The notes under the pieces: model-generated | The model's database searches: none | What the model saw: only the letters and a program-made list of their open reading frames with translations | Told to the model about the DNA's origin: nothing | Assembly: GCF_024112395.2 (NCBI RefSeq) | Contig: NZ_CP078013.2 | Coordinates: 3,348,001 to 3,412,000, forward strand | Direction of reading: 5' to 3' | Length of the DNA stretch: 64,000 bases | Source of the DNA: Pseudomonas pergaminensis | GTDB lineage: Bacteria; Pseudomonadota; Gammaproteobacteria; Pseudomonadales; Pseudomonadaceae | Position numbers and translations under genes: made by a program | Shown here: positions 35,602 to 45,563 of the stretch, in pieces | Layout: the number at the start of each line of letters is the position of its first letter | Position numbering within the stretch: position 1 is the first letter of the stretch

Positions 35602-36130
35602 AAATTAAGTCCTCCTACTTTCCAGGTATAGGTTGTGTGTCGGACCGCATCCACTCATTGGGCGTTGCAATCCCACTAATGCAACATCAACTAATACCAA
35701 TATTTACGGCCAAGATGAAGTTCAATGTTTGAGTCGCTTAATTCGATAGCCGCAGTTTTGTTCTGGCGCTGCAGCACGACAACCGGCTTGAAAATCTGCA
35801 ATCGGCTAAGGCGGTTAGCCTTTCGCCGTCGCCGCGACTGCAGGGAGAGCGACGTCGCGAGGAGGAAGCCATGTATACTGCGAGTCCCACACGCTGCCTA
35901 GCTTTCGCATCTAGAAATTTTAAAAAACATAAAACCTAATGATTTAGGCTCAACCGTGTATATCGGAATGACGCATTCAAACCAAACTTATGGCTGCCGC
36001 AGAAAACTTGTCGAGATATGTTGCGTATAAATATTGTATGCCGAACTCCATCATTAGCACCCTTCGAACCTCGATAATTGCTACGACGTATCGCCAATCC
36101 AAGATAATTGTATTTCTTAATTGCTGAAAA
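35602..36130. other. Intergenic, no supported gene
   Basis: No recognised gene. A minus-strand open stretch of roughly 55-60 codons ends at 35693 ('KPVVVLQRQNKTAAIEL' then 'NIELHLGRKYWY') and looks protein-like but has no start or SD; it may be the tail of a lost gene. A GAGGAGG followed by ATG at 35869 opens only a 22-codon frame. Confidence 0.5.
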
Positions 36131-36610
36131 CTATTTCGGCGCCATCAACGAGGCCGCGAGTGTGCGATCAGCACCATCAAGTTTTAGCGCTGACTCTTCC
36201 TGAAGCATATTAGTTATAACCGAACTTAACGTGTTGCTGAAGACAGAGATTTGGATTTGTATATTTTGGGATTTGAGATTTCGTATATTTTCGCTAAGTG
36301 ACTGGTCTCTTGCGACACTTTCAAGTTCTTGAATTTTTTTATCAATCTTTTCTTGAAGATCTCGAATTGCTTTCAGATAATTTTTTATTGACTTTGGGAG
36401 TTTAGCAGCATCAATATCGGGATGCGTACTCTTCTCATTGTCGGATTTTACTTTTCCTTCAGGTGATAATACCACTGAGACACTTTCAGGCGATGAAGAG
36501 TAGGCAGTTGTAGTTTTTTTAGAATTCTCATTGTGAACTTCGAGAGGTCCTAGCTTTACAACCGGCCTTAAAGATAGGGGTGTAGATGACGCGTCATTAA
36601 TGATGCTCAT
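36131..36610 (-). CDS. Hypothetical protein with coiled-coil
   Basis: 159 residues, hydrophilic. The N-terminal third is Ser/Thr-rich ('SLRPVVKLGPLEVHNENSKK'). Residues 75-120 ('IKNYLKAIRDLQEKIDKKIQ', 'ELESVARDQSLSENIRNL') have heptad character and should form a coiled-coil. I vaguely associate this layout with uncharacterised Pseudomonas proteins but cannot name a family. No signal peptide. SD AGGGAG near the start (36610). Confidence 0.6.
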   Translation of the reverse strand: MSIINDASSTPLSLRPVVKLGPLEVHNENSKKTTTAYSSSPESVSVVLSPEGKVKSDNEKSTHPDIDAAKLPKSIKNYLKAIRDLQEKIDKKIQELESVARDQSLSENIRNLKSQNIQIQISVFSNTLSSVITNMLQEESALKLDGADRTLAASLMAPK

Positions 36611-37834
36611 AATTACTCCCTGATTGTGAGATGATCGTTGTGCCTACAATATTGGCGAATGCGTGCGAATTTTTTGTCTTGCAAATGCAACGGTATTTTT
36701 TAGTAAAAGCAAAATTTTCGTAACCACTAGTGGAGCTCCCTCGGGCCGTTGAAATCTCGCATAGCCAGAACTCATCGTCAAGCTTGTTGCACATAAAAAA
36801 CAAATATAACTGCACCGGGATGAAATATTTAGTGAGGCTTATATAAATTTCGTATTAGTTAGGGTCGACTGATAATACTTTTGGATATCGATATATATGC
36901 ATACACAGTCCATCAGTTTGAGCGGGCGCGATCACGCTAATTGCTAGGATTTGCACGCACCAACGTAACTCTACCCATCGACTTTTATATCTTGGGTCGT
37001 ACGGGAACGCCTGCGACCTAGCACCTGAATTTCTAGTGGATTAATCCGTCCCGATATCAATGTCAGCATCATCCGCAAGTAGCCGCAGACTTACCGCGAC
37101 AAGGTGGCAGCACCAATTCCCCCATATATATGTACCGCCACGCAAACCAGTGGTTTTTAAGCAACAGCGTCACGTGTTCGAAAGAAATTGCCGCCATGCC
37201 TTTACCCGTCACGCCTGTCTATGAGGTGCGCTTAGGCGCGTTGCGCAGGGAAGCGCCGGAGTGGGCGACCGTATTGCTCAGGGAGATCGTAGTGCAGTTA
37301 GCCAGCATGCTAGAAAATACGTTGTTGGGCTATTTGCAGGCGCTCCGCCGTCAACAGGTGCGTAGCGGCACTTGCCTCAGTGCGCGGCCTGATGAGTGAG
37401 CACCCGGACAAGGATCACAACGCACCAAAGCGGCCACGTTACCGGCTGGAGCGGCCAGTTACGGAGTCCTGTCAGTCGTCACACAATGAGCAATGAGCGC
37501 GCGTGGCAGTAACCGGGCCGCTATCTGTTCGATAACGGCCTGAAAGCCCGGTCAACTAAATTGGTAGTGGACGGTAACTCGCCGCACAGCGCCGGGGGGC
37601 AGAGCTAGCAAACCCGTGCACCGCGCGGATGAGTCTTTTCGCCAACACGGATGTGGCGACGCACTTCCACGTGATGTTCTTTTTTTTACGACTTATTGCT
37701 ACAAAGAAGAACGAGTAAAACCAAAGGAAACGAGGCTTTCGTAAAACTCCTTGCTTTGCGCCGATCGGCATTCATCGGATTTGATTGTTGCAATTTAAGG
37801 TAAAGAGATGTCCACGAGTCCTGAGGTTTTTCAG
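36611..37834. other. 1.2-kb stretch without a convincing gene
   Basis: One plus-strand frame at 37130-37399 (89 codons, possible inner ATG at 37196; 'PEWATVLLREIVVQLASML' is helix-like) is the best candidate, but it has no clear ribosome binding site and no family resemblance. The remainder has frequent stops in all frames and mixed composition, as in decayed DNA. Confidence 0.5.
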
Positions 37835-38728
37835 CTAGGTCAAAACACCGCTGCGCAAGCGCACGGCATCCCGGGCAGGGGGCAGGCCAAACATTCGCGC
37901 ATAGTCACGGCTGAATTGAGACGGACTCTCGTAGCCCACGCGGTAACCGGCTGCGGCAGCGTCCAGCGCCTCGGCGACCATCAGGCGCCGGGCTTCCTGC
38001 AGCCGCAGAAGGCAGCGAAACTCGAGCGGACTCATCGACGTTACCGCTTTGAAATGAGCGTGAAAGGTGGAGCGGCTCATGCCGGCGATGTCGGCAATAT
38101 CGTCAATGCGTAACGGTTTTTGGTAGTGAGCGCGGAGCCAGGTAATCGCTTTGGCAATCTGGGATAGGCGGCTATCGGCCTTAGCCATTTGCAACAGCAT
38201 GTAATTGCCCCGGCGGGTGAGGAGCCGATAGAGCACCTCGCGCACCACCAGCGGAGCCAGTTCAACTGCGTCTTGTGGAGTGTCCAGTAAGCCAGCCAGC
38301 CTGGTCACGGCGTCGAGTAGCTCCGGTGTATTACCATGGAGCTCTATGCCGGTCGATACCGGGGAGGCTTTCTCGCAACGGCTCGGCGTATCACGCAGGG
38401 CTAATTCGCTCAGCACCTGCATGTCGAGGTCAAGCACCAGGCACAAATAGGGTTTTGACTCGCTGGCTTCGATGACCGAGCCCATCACCGGAATGTCCAC
38501 TGAGGCCACTAGATAGTTGGCCGCGTCGTAAACGTAGGTTGTGGTGCCCACCAACACCTGCTTACGGCCTTGCACGATGTAGCAGAGAGTAGGCTCATAT
38601 ACTACGGGCATGGGCACTGTTGGGCTGTCGGAACGCACCAGAGTAACGCCTGTCAATGGCGTCGAGTGAAAGCCATTTGAAGGTGCATGACGGCTGATGA
38701 TATCGATCAGCTTTTGCCGCGGATTCAT
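37835..38728 (-). CDS. AraC-family transcriptional regulator (AraC_N type)
   Basis: 297 residues from the ATG at 38728 (GAGGT six bases upstream). N-terminal AraC_N domain ('VYEPTLCYIVQGRKQVLVG', residues 40-60) and C-terminal double helix-turn-helix ('IDDIADIAGMSRSTFHAHFK', 'GYESPSQFSRDYARMFG'). Divergent from the aldo/keto reductase at 38876, a pairing common for this regulator type, so control of that gene is likely. Confidence 0.86.
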   Translation of the reverse strand: MNPRQKLIDIISRHAPSNGFHSTPLTGVTLVRSDSPTVPMPVVYEPTLCYIVQGRKQVLVGTTTYVYDAANYLVASVDIPVMGSVIEASESKPYLCLVLDLDMQVLSELALRDTPSRCEKASPVSTGIELHGNTPELLDAVTRLAGLLDTPQDAVELAPLVVREVLYRLLTRRGNYMLLQMAKADSRLSQIAKAITWLRAHYQKPLRIDDIADIAGMSRSTFHAHFKAVTSMSPLEFRCLLRLQEARRLMVAEALDAAAAGYRVGYESPSQFSRDYARMFGLPPARDAVRLRSGVLT

Positions 38729-38875
38729 GGTGTACCTCAAAACGCTCTACGACAGAACGCGCAATAGTTCGGACGATGATGCAAGGATGCAGGACGATCC
38801 GGCTAGGTGCAAGTCGTCGTTCCCACGCAAAATCCCTCCCAACAGAAGTCAACCTTTGTTTCGTGAGGAGTCACA

Positions 38876-39949
38876 ATGTTTAGCCATTCAGCACTAGATA
38901 ACTATCGTCTGCTCGGCCGTTCCGGCATTCGTGTTTCCCCTCTCGCATTGGGCACGATGACATTTGGCTCTGATTGGGGCTGGGGGACGGACGATGCAGG
39001 AGCCCGGCAAATATTCAACGCCTATGTCGAGGCTGGCGGAAACTTTATCGATACCGCTGTCAATTATACGAACGGGGCTTCCGAACGGATTCTTGGCCAG
39101 CTCATGAAGGGTCGCCGTGATCGCCTGGTTATTTCTACAAAGTACACCATGGCCCGTGACCCCGGTGATCCCAACTCAGGCGGCAATCATCGGCTTAACT
39201 TGATGCGTTCGGTTGAAACCAGCCTTAGTCAGCTAGACACCGACCGTATAGAACTGCTGTACCTGCATGCATGGGACTTCACCACAAGCGCGGAAGAGGT
39301 GATGCGAGGTTTGGATGACCTCGTACGCAGCGGCAAGGTTCTGTATCTGGGAATCTGCAACACCCCCGCGTGGAAGGTAGTGCAGTTGCAAGCGCTCTCA
39401 GAGCTGCGCGGTTGGTCGCCCCTGGTGGCCTTACAAATTGAATACAGCCTAGTGGAGCGCACGGTGGAACATGAGCTGCTGCCAATGGCTCAAGAAATGG
39501 GGCTGGGCGTAATACCGTGGTCACCCTTGGGCGGCGGCATTCTGACCGGTAAATACGGGCGTAACGACCTTAGCCCAAGCAACGAAGCCGGCGTAGCGTC
39601 ACAACGCAAGGGCGTTATCAGTTCATCGGGGCACTTGACCGAGCGTTCATTGCAAATCGCCAGTGTGGTGGTAGATATTGCTGAGGAAATCGGCGCAACG
39701 CCTTCCCAAGTTGCGCTTGCGTGGACGTTGCGAAATCCGGCCGTGGTGGCGCCCATTATCGGCGCGCGAACGTTACGACAAGCCGAGGACAACTTGAAGG
39801 CACTGAGCATAGAGCTGGCAGAATCTCATATTGCCCGCTTGGATCACGCAAGTGCGCCGGAGCCAATTTTCCCGAGTCGGTTTGTTGCCACACCGATGGT
39901 CCAGCAGCTCATATTCGGCGGCGCCAACGTGCAAGATCGAGCCTATTAA
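38876..39949 (+). CDS. Aldo/keto reductase
   Basis: 357 residues, SD GAGGAG six bases before the ATG. The catalytic tetrad is visible: Asp and Tyr in 'FIDTAVNYTNGASE' near residue 57, Lys in 'LVISTKYTM' near 87 and His in 'IELLYLHAWD' near 126. NADPH site 'PIIGARTLRQAEDNL' near residue 300. Reduces aldehydes or ketones to alcohols; specific substrate unknown. Under likely AraC control. Confidence 0.88.
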   Translation: MFSHSALDNYRLLGRSGIRVSPLALGTMTFGSDWGWGTDDAGARQIFNAYVEAGGNFIDTAVNYTNGASERILGQLMKGRRDRLVISTKYTMARDPGDPNSGGNHRLNLMRSVETSLSQLDTDRIELLYLHAWDFTTSAEEVMRGLDDLVRSGKVLYLGICNTPAWKVVQLQALSELRGWSPLVALQIEYSLVERTVEHELLPMAQEMGLGVIPWSPLGGGILTGKYGRNDLSPSNEAGVASQRKGVISSSGHLTERSLQIASVVVDIAEEIGATPSQVALAWTLRNPAVVAPIIGARTLRQAEDNLKALSIELAESHIARLDHASAPEPIFPSRFVATPMVQQLIFGGANVQDRAY

Positions 39950-40076
39950 GAATCGCAAGTAGCAATGAGCAATAACTCCTGTCTGTCAGTAACGCCATCA
40001 ATAACACATGACTGAATTTTTTTGTTGTCATCCTGTCGAGATATTCAAGTAGGCTTTTCATCTCTGGAGGTTCCTA

Positions 40077-40775
40077 ATGTCGTCTGCATCGTTATCAGTA
40101 GGTTTTTTGCTCTATCCCGAGCTTACGCAACTTGATTTAACAGCGACGTACGAGGTATTTGCCAGGGCCCCTAATGTCGATGTCCACTTGATCTGGAAGA
40201 CCCAAACTTTAGTCAAGTCAGATCTGGGATTGGAAATCATGCCTAACGCGAGTTTTGAAGCACACCCCAAACTTGACATAATTTGCGTTCCGGGTGGCCC
40301 TGGACAAATTGCATTAATGGATGATCAGGAGACGCTTGACTATCTGCGGCGCACTACAAAAGATACGAAACTCATTACCTCCGTATGTACAGGATCTCTA
40401 GTATTAGGTGCCGCCGGCTTACTTGAGGGATATCGAGCTACATCGCATTGGTCCTCCTTGGATCAGCTATCTCTATTCGGTGCGACGCCCGTCGCGGAGC
40501 GGGTTGTTTGGGATCGTGACAGAGTAACCGGTGCAGGCGTGACGTCAGGTATTGAATTTGCACTGACAGTCATTGCGGATACTCACGGGCGTGAAATTGC
40601 AGAAGAAATTCAGCTTCAGATTGAGTACGACCCAGCACCGCCTTTTTCGTGTGGTTCGCCAGAAGGCGCGAGTCGGGAATTGCTGGATAAGCTGAGCGTT
40701 CGTAACCGCGAGTTTATGCTCAAGCGACGTAACGCAGCAGAGCGGGCTGCTGCTCGTCTGCAAGCTTTGAGTTGA
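40077..40775 (+). CDS. DJ-1/PfpI-family protein, isonitrile hydratase-like
   Basis: 232 residues, SD GGAGG seven bases before the ATG. The nucleophile elbow 'SVCTGSLVLGAAGLLEGYRA' with Cys near residue 102 and the following 'TSHWSS' match isonitrile hydratase (InhA) of P. putida, which converts isonitriles to N-substituted formamides. The Glu/Asp positions in the N-terminal 'LYPELTQLDLTATYEVF' are as in that group. It lies just after the aldo/keto reductase, possibly cotranscribed. InhA-like rather than InhA because related proteins have other roles. Confidence 0.75.
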   Translation: MSSASLSVGFLLYPELTQLDLTATYEVFARAPNVDVHLIWKTQTLVKSDLGLEIMPNASFEAHPKLDIICVPGGPGQIALMDDQETLDYLRRTTKDTKLITSVCTGSLVLGAAGLLEGYRATSHWSSLDQLSLFGATPVAERVVWDRDRVTGAGVTSGIEFALTVIADTHGREIAEEIQLQIEYDPAPPFSCGSPEGASRELLDKLSVRNREFMLKRRNAAERAAARLQALS

Positions 40776-41891
40776 TTAAATGAGATAGGAAGTAGTCTAC
40801 CGAGCGGCTTGCTGCGGAGCCGCCCATCATACGTACACCCATTGGCATCTTCTCTTTTTGTCTAACGCAGGGACGCTTATAGTCGAAAAGCTCGACGGTT
40901 TGCTTAGCGTAGAATTGGTCAAAAGCAGCCTAAGCGAAGTGAATGTAAGCGGACGGCGACCACACTTCGAAAATTTCTGAATTTAGAGCGATATGTTCTG
41001 ATTGCATGTAATGCCGCAATCTTGGCGACTAGTCTATATAAAATATGGTGCCCTATCAGTGGTTGCACAGTCAGATGGGCATCCACCTTTGCCGCAGTAT
41101 GTCGGTATCTCATTCGCCCGCCGCGTCGGCAGGCGGGGGGGGAACTTTCTTTCGATGCGCGTATCGACCATGACCATTCACCCGTGCTCACTGGTCAAGC
41201 TCATAATCTCCGCCGCTCGTTTGCCGATGCGAAGCGACCCGGTACACAGCCATCGTATGCTACGTCAGCAAATAGCTGCGCGCTGCGGGAAAACTAGGGC
41301 TAGCCGAGAGTATGCGTCTGATTGGTAAAGTCACACATAGGCGGAAAAGCAAAGGGGGTAAGCCGCGGAGACCTCGCTGTGCTGAAGTTCGAGGTAAGCC
41401 ATAAGGCTCCAAGTGGGAGCAGAAGGTAGTGCGCGGCGACCTTTATAGTTGGGGGGGCTTGTGAACTTGCTTCTAGTCGATTGCAAAAAAGTATAGGGTT
41501 TAGTGGTTAAAAGTATATTAGTAAATTATGCCCGCATTGAAAACTGTTCGGCGATGACTTGCCATACTCCAAAGCAATCACTCTCATATCTAATAAATTT
41601 AAAGAATTTAAGAAAAGTTTTTGTTAAGCTAAAAATACCGGAGTGCTGCTGATTGTAGAAGCACGATAAAATCAAATTTACTTCGCAGAAAAATCTATGT
41701 TATATGTTTTAGGGCTTACTTAGCTGGCTTAACAGCAAGCATTAATATACGTAATTTTTGTTCCGCCCATAATGACGTTTATGTACGCGTGCTGTACCTC
41801 CTTATTCCTTTCAATATGCAAAATATTAGTTTGATCAAGCAGCTATACGTTTGTGTAGATTTGTCATGCGGCTGTCGAGGACGATTCACAT
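40776..41891. other. 1.1-kb stretch with no supported gene
   Basis: Open frames on both strands between 40919 and 41330 are shadows of each other, with no start signals or family resemblance. The second half (41450-41880) is very AT-rich and stop-filled. I see no transposase, RNA gene or repeat here. Confidence 0.6.
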
Positions 41892-42659
41892 ATGAATAAT
41901 CGATTGGAAGATAAGGTCATCGTTATAATAGGTGCCGACAAGGGGCTAGGAGGGGTATTGGCGCGCGTTTTTGCGTCAGAGGCAGCGATCGTAGTGGTAA
42001 ATTATTCTGTGAATAGAACGTTTGCGGAGAGTTTGGTTGCAGATATATCAAGTAAAGGAGGGGAGGCTGTTGCAATTCGTGGAGTTACAAGCAATGCTAC
42101 AGAGATCGAGGACCTATTTAAAACAGTAATCCAGCTTTACGAAAGATTAGATGTATTGGTAAATAACTCAGAAATTTATAACCCTCTGCCTGCAGAAGAA
42201 AAATCAGATATTTCTTTTTCTGCGCATATGGAGTTCAGCACTTATACTTACCTTATTGCTATAGATAAAGCTGCGAAGTATATGGTTAGGGGAGGGAGTG
42301 TGTTGAATATCTCTTCATTAGAAACTTTTTCTCCATCATCAAATTCTTCTCTTTTGGAACCAGTTAGCCGAACAGTAGAGAGGCTTACGTTAGCACTATC
42401 TAGCGAATTGGCTGCGCGCTCGATTCGAGTAAACATGATTAAGGCAAAAATTTTTTTTAATAAGGAGCCGAGCGAGCTCGGTAGACATGCATGTCTCAGC
42501 GAGCACATAAAAGGAAGGGTGCAATTATCAGCGGAGCGGGTAAAGTCAACAAATTATCCAAATGATGATATTTTATCGACCGCGGTATTTCTTGTCTCTG
42601 ACGAATCAAAATGGATCAATGGAAAATTATTTCTATCTTTCGGCAGTTATCCTGGATAA
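41892..42659 (+). CDS. SDR-fold protein lacking catalytic Tyr and Lys
   Basis: 255 residues of classical SDR length and order: cofactor loop 'GADKGLGG', 'LDVLVNNSEIY' (NNAG degraded to NNSE), 'LNISS', C-terminal 'TAVFLVSDESKWINGK'. At the YxxxK site, expected as 'LYAASKGAVEALT', the protein reads 'LLEPVSRTVERLT', so both catalytic Tyr and Lys are replaced. The frame is intact over 255 codons. Either an NAD(P)-binding pseudo-enzyme or a gene in early decay. AT-rich codon use sets it apart from SDRs elsewhere in the window. Confidence 0.75.
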   Translation: MNNRLEDKVIVIIGADKGLGGVLARVFASEAAIVVVNYSVNRTFAESLVADISSKGGEAVAIRGVTSNATEIEDLFKTVIQLYERLDVLVNNSEIYNPLPAEEKSDISFSAHMEFSTYTYLIAIDKAAKYMVRGGSVLNISSLETFSPSSNSSLLEPVSRTVERLTLALSSELAARSIRVNMIKAKIFFNKEPSELGRHACLSEHIKGRVQLSAERVKSTNYPNDDILSTAVFLVSDESKWINGKLFLSFGSYPG

Positions 42660-42779
42660 CCACGGAAGAGTGGCTGATTTATAGGCGTGTCTACAGAAAA
42701 TCTCGATAAGTTAACGTTATGTGTGAAAGCAGAGTGATTCACCTTCTGCATCAGGTATAAACGACTTCGGATCTGCCCC

Positions 42780-42825
42780 AAAATTACAAAGCGCCTAAAC
42801 GTTTCATTTGACGCTTTGTAATTTT
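42780..42825. terminator. 14-bp inverted repeat between convergent genes
   Basis: AAAATTACAAAGCG (42780-42793) and CGCTTTGTAATTTT (42812-42825) are exact inverse copies separated by 18 bp. Located between the stop codons of the SDR-like gene and the cupin gene, with A/T at the outer ends of both arms, it fits a bidirectional terminator. Confidence 0.6.
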
Positions 42826-42862
42826 AGAGACAGATGTGAATCTTATTCAGTGCCGGTCACTA

Positions 42863-43291
42863 TTATGATCTTGGCGCCCAATTTTCCGGTGCTAACGTAA
42901 AACCTTCGAAATTAAATGCTGGTGATACAACACATGACACTAAGGCCCAGCCTGCATTTGCCTCTGCTGCCTGCCATTCATTTGGTAGGATAAGAAGTTG
43001 TGGCGTTTCACCTTGTAATACGCTAGGACCCAACATCCGACTTGTTACTGGTCCCGCCTCTGTGATTGCAGTCTTCAATTCAATCGGATGCCCTGCATGC
43101 CAAAGCCAGATTTCCGCAGCATCTACGCGGTGCCAGTGTGATTGCTGCTGATGCTCAAGCAGAAAGTAAATTATTGACGCGGTACTACGTTGTCCTCCGT
43201 AACTATCGGCTCGCCAAGTTTCTCGATACCAACCTCCCTCGGGGTGGCGAACAAGCTCAAGTTCTTTAATGATTTCATATGGACAGGTCAT
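42863..43291 (-). CDS. Cupin protein, DUF985 (Cupin_5) family
   Basis: 142 residues. 'LVRHPEGGWYRETWR' near residue 13, 'SIIYFLLEHQQQSHWHRVDA' and 'EIWLWHAGHPIEL' are the DUF985 signature, with histidines at the cupin metal positions. The C-terminal 'VVSPAFNFEGFTLAPENW' is also characteristic. Small cytoplasmic beta-barrel, biochemical role not established; some relatives bind sugar-like ligands. Confidence 0.85.
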   Translation of the reverse strand: MTCPYEIIKELELVRHPEGGWYRETWRADSYGGQRSTASIIYFLLEHQQQSHWHRVDAAEIWLWHAGHPIELKTAITEAGPVTSRMLGPSVLQGETPQLLILPNEWQAAEANAGWALVSCVVSPAFNFEGFTLAPENWAPRS

Positions 43292-43769
43292 AGTGTCTCG
43301 CTTATGGATGAAGTTTAGCCACCGGCGTTCCTAATTTCGATTTGAGCCCAGCTAATCCACGGGGCTGAATGCCAACGATGGTTTGGGAGGCATCAACCTG
43401 TTAGCTGTAGGCATATGCGAATCTAGGTTATCTATTCCAACTGGAACGGTTATGTTATATAGTACCATTTGCTGGGGTGTCAACCGCTTATTAAGATTAT
43501 GTTGGAGGGTGCGAGGTCCATAATGATGAGCATAACAACCATTTAGGGTATTCACTTAAAAGTAATGCGAGTAGTTATCATTTCTTGGAGGTGGAAGTAG
43601 AGCTGCCTGGCGCATTAAAAAATATTTTTGTCTGGAATTGATCTTCAGCCCTATAGAGCTGTCTTGGTCTGCCATAAGAGAGAGGCAACTTTACTAGTAG
43701 AAAGAATTGAGCGGTGGGATTGATATATTTTTTCTTATTTAATTTAAAAACATCGTAGAGGTGCCTAGG
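43292..43769. other. Intergenic between divergent genes, no gene seen
   Basis: About 480 bp between the cupin and the LysR gene. Open frames on the minus strand (43352-43555, 43578-43784) have no start signals or recognisable content. It may hold the promoters of both genes. Confidence 0.6.
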
Positions 43770-44708
43770 ATGGAGCTCAGACATTTACGTTATTTTGTCG
43801 TTGTTGCTGAAGAACAAAGCATGACTAGAGCTGCGCGTCGCCTAGGAATTCAACAGCCACCACTAAGTATCCAGATTCGCAATTTAGAGCGCGAACTGGA
43901 AGTTGAACTATTTGACCGTTCACCTCGTAAAGTTCAGTTAAATGAAATAGGGCGCTCTTTCTTATATGATGCGCAAGCGATACTTGAGGACGCGGAGCAA
44001 GCCATTGTTCGAGTTCGCCAAATCGCGCGCGGTGAGCGTGGGCGAATCGTTGTTGGATACACAAGCGCTATTGGTCTGCACGGTAAAATACCCGACATCG
44101 TAAAAATATTTAACCAGAAATTCCCAGACATCATAGTCGTGCTGGAAGAGGTATCAGCCTCAAATGCGTTTGAGGCTGTCACATCTAATTGTTTAGATGC
44201 GTTATTTACCTGGTCCACAGCAGCGAGTTTTCATATGCTCAAAAGCAGAGCGGTTAGCGAAGAACGAATGGTTTTAGCTATACCTAAAGAAAATTCGGCT
44301 TGGATTGATAGTAAAGCCATCAATACATTTGAAATTAAAGATCAGGATCTCTATTTTGACAGAAATATATGCGGTGCGCGGGTGCAAGTTTTTTTTGCAG
44401 ATTCGAAAAATCTAAGATTATTACCTCGCACTTTTGAAGACGTATCACAATTACTCTCTGTTTTAGCAATCGTAGCTGCTGGAAACGGGATTGCGCTTGT
44501 ACCGAAATATATGGAAGCGTTTTATTGTGAAAATGTTTATTATAAAGATTTAGTAGGAGGCTCTATATTATCAGTACCTCTGAATTTGTATTACTTTGAG
44601 TCCTCGCAGGACTCATATACCTATCGGCTCGCTGAAGTTGTGAGCGATATTGCTAAGGCGCAGCTGAGTTTCGAAAGTCGGGCCCAGGACGTCACCGATC
44701 TTCAGTAA
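43770..44708 (+). CDS. LysR-family transcriptional regulator
   Basis: 312 residues from the ATG at 43770 (MELRHLRYF, the standard LysR start; AGAGG upstream). Helix-turn-helix 'SMTRAARRLGIQQPPLSIQI' and effector-binding domain of the BenM/CatM-like group ('IVVGYTSAIGLHGKIPDIV'). The second subdomain is unusually AT-rich and divergent ('DLYFDRNICGARVQVFFADS'). It has no obvious divergent target other than the cupin gene 480 bp away. Confidence 0.82.
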   Translation: MELRHLRYFVVVAEEQSMTRAARRLGIQQPPLSIQIRNLERELEVELFDRSPRKVQLNEIGRSFLYDAQAILEDAEQAIVRVRQIARGERGRIVVGYTSAIGLHGKIPDIVKIFNQKFPDIIVVLEEVSASNAFEAVTSNCLDALFTWSTAASFHMLKSRAVSEERMVLAIPKENSAWIDSKAINTFEIKDQDLYFDRNICGARVQVFFADSKNLRLLPRTFEDVSQLLSVLAIVAAGNGIALVPKYMEAFYCENVYYKDLVGGSILSVPLNLYYFESSQDSYTYRLAEVVSDIAKAQLSFESRAQDVTDLQ

Positions 44709-44818
44709 AGCCAGCACAAATAGTGTAAACATTTACGATTTTTCACATCTCGCTAGCTACTTGGCGGCTATTATCTTTAGTAGGTAGCGATTAATGACAA
44801 CTGTAAGTAGTCGAGGAG

Positions 44819-45022
44819 ATGGCAGTGATAGAACTTCATACGCGAGTAAATCGTAATAATAATGATACGCTGACACGAGTCCTTGAGGAGAAGAGGGCAG
44901 TTGAGGAGGAGGTCGATACCGGATCGGCTACAGCACGCGCCATATACAACCACAAATACGCCGTTATTTTTGACGCTATCCTCGCGAAACATGCGAGTGA
45001 TGCTGGGCAATCTAAGCTTTAG
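44819..45022 (+). CDS. Hypothetical small protein
   Basis: 67 codons, with GAGGAG just upstream; spacing fits the GTG at 44825 better than the ATG at 44819. Hydrophilic, helical and charged ('LTRVLEEKRAVEEEVDTG'). Not recognised. The short length and the decayed surroundings make it doubtful. Confidence 0.35.
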   Translation: MAVIELHTRVNRNNNDTLTRVLEEKRAVEEEVDTGSATARAIYNHKYAVIFDAILAKHASDAGQSKL

Positions 45023-45563
45023 GAGTGTTAAAGACAGGATAGGTTAGCTCTATCTTATCAATCGCCATGCTGACTCCTTTGCCTAGTGCATCTGCGTGTT
45101 GATGTTTCATCAAACGGGGGATTTCGAGATTGAAAAGCATCGCCACTAGCTTTTCTTATGGTCGACTTTGTTGCTGTATTCAATAGCACAGTTGTAGCGT
45201 GTTTTTATGATTGATTAGTGAGTAAGTAATAGCGCCGGATTGAATCTGCAATCAGAAAGTTAGTCATGACTGTTGGGATACCCATAACTAATCCAGGTAT
45301 GGAGGGTAAATCACTTGCCCGATCCGTGGCTGAATTTGAGATGAGAGGCTTAAATATAAATGATATGCTATAACGTAGTTGTTGCAATGATCCAATTGGC
45401 CTCTTGTCCCCGTTACAAGAACTTAAGGGTTCCGTAGGTCTAGAAGCCAGCCTTTAACTACGGGCTCATGTTTTTTTCAATCACAAGAAAGCTATCAGCG
45501 GCTGATGTTAGCGGGCTGAGGCTCTAACGATATCAAGTCCGTAGATTTCGGCGAGAAATATCA
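45023..45563. other. Intergenic, nothing recognised
   Basis: About 540 bp with stops in all frames. The last 100 bp presumably carried the promoter of the chemoreceptor pseudogene at 45564. Confidence 0.6.

Noticed and set aside
35869..35937. GAGGAGG followed by an ATG opening 22 codons
   Set aside because: Good ribosome-binding-like sequence but the peptide is short, lacks any recognisable feature and lies in gene-less DNA.
37130..37399. 89-codon plus-strand frame
   Set aside because: No SD, no family, and neighbouring DNA looks decayed; mentioned only within the intergenic entry.
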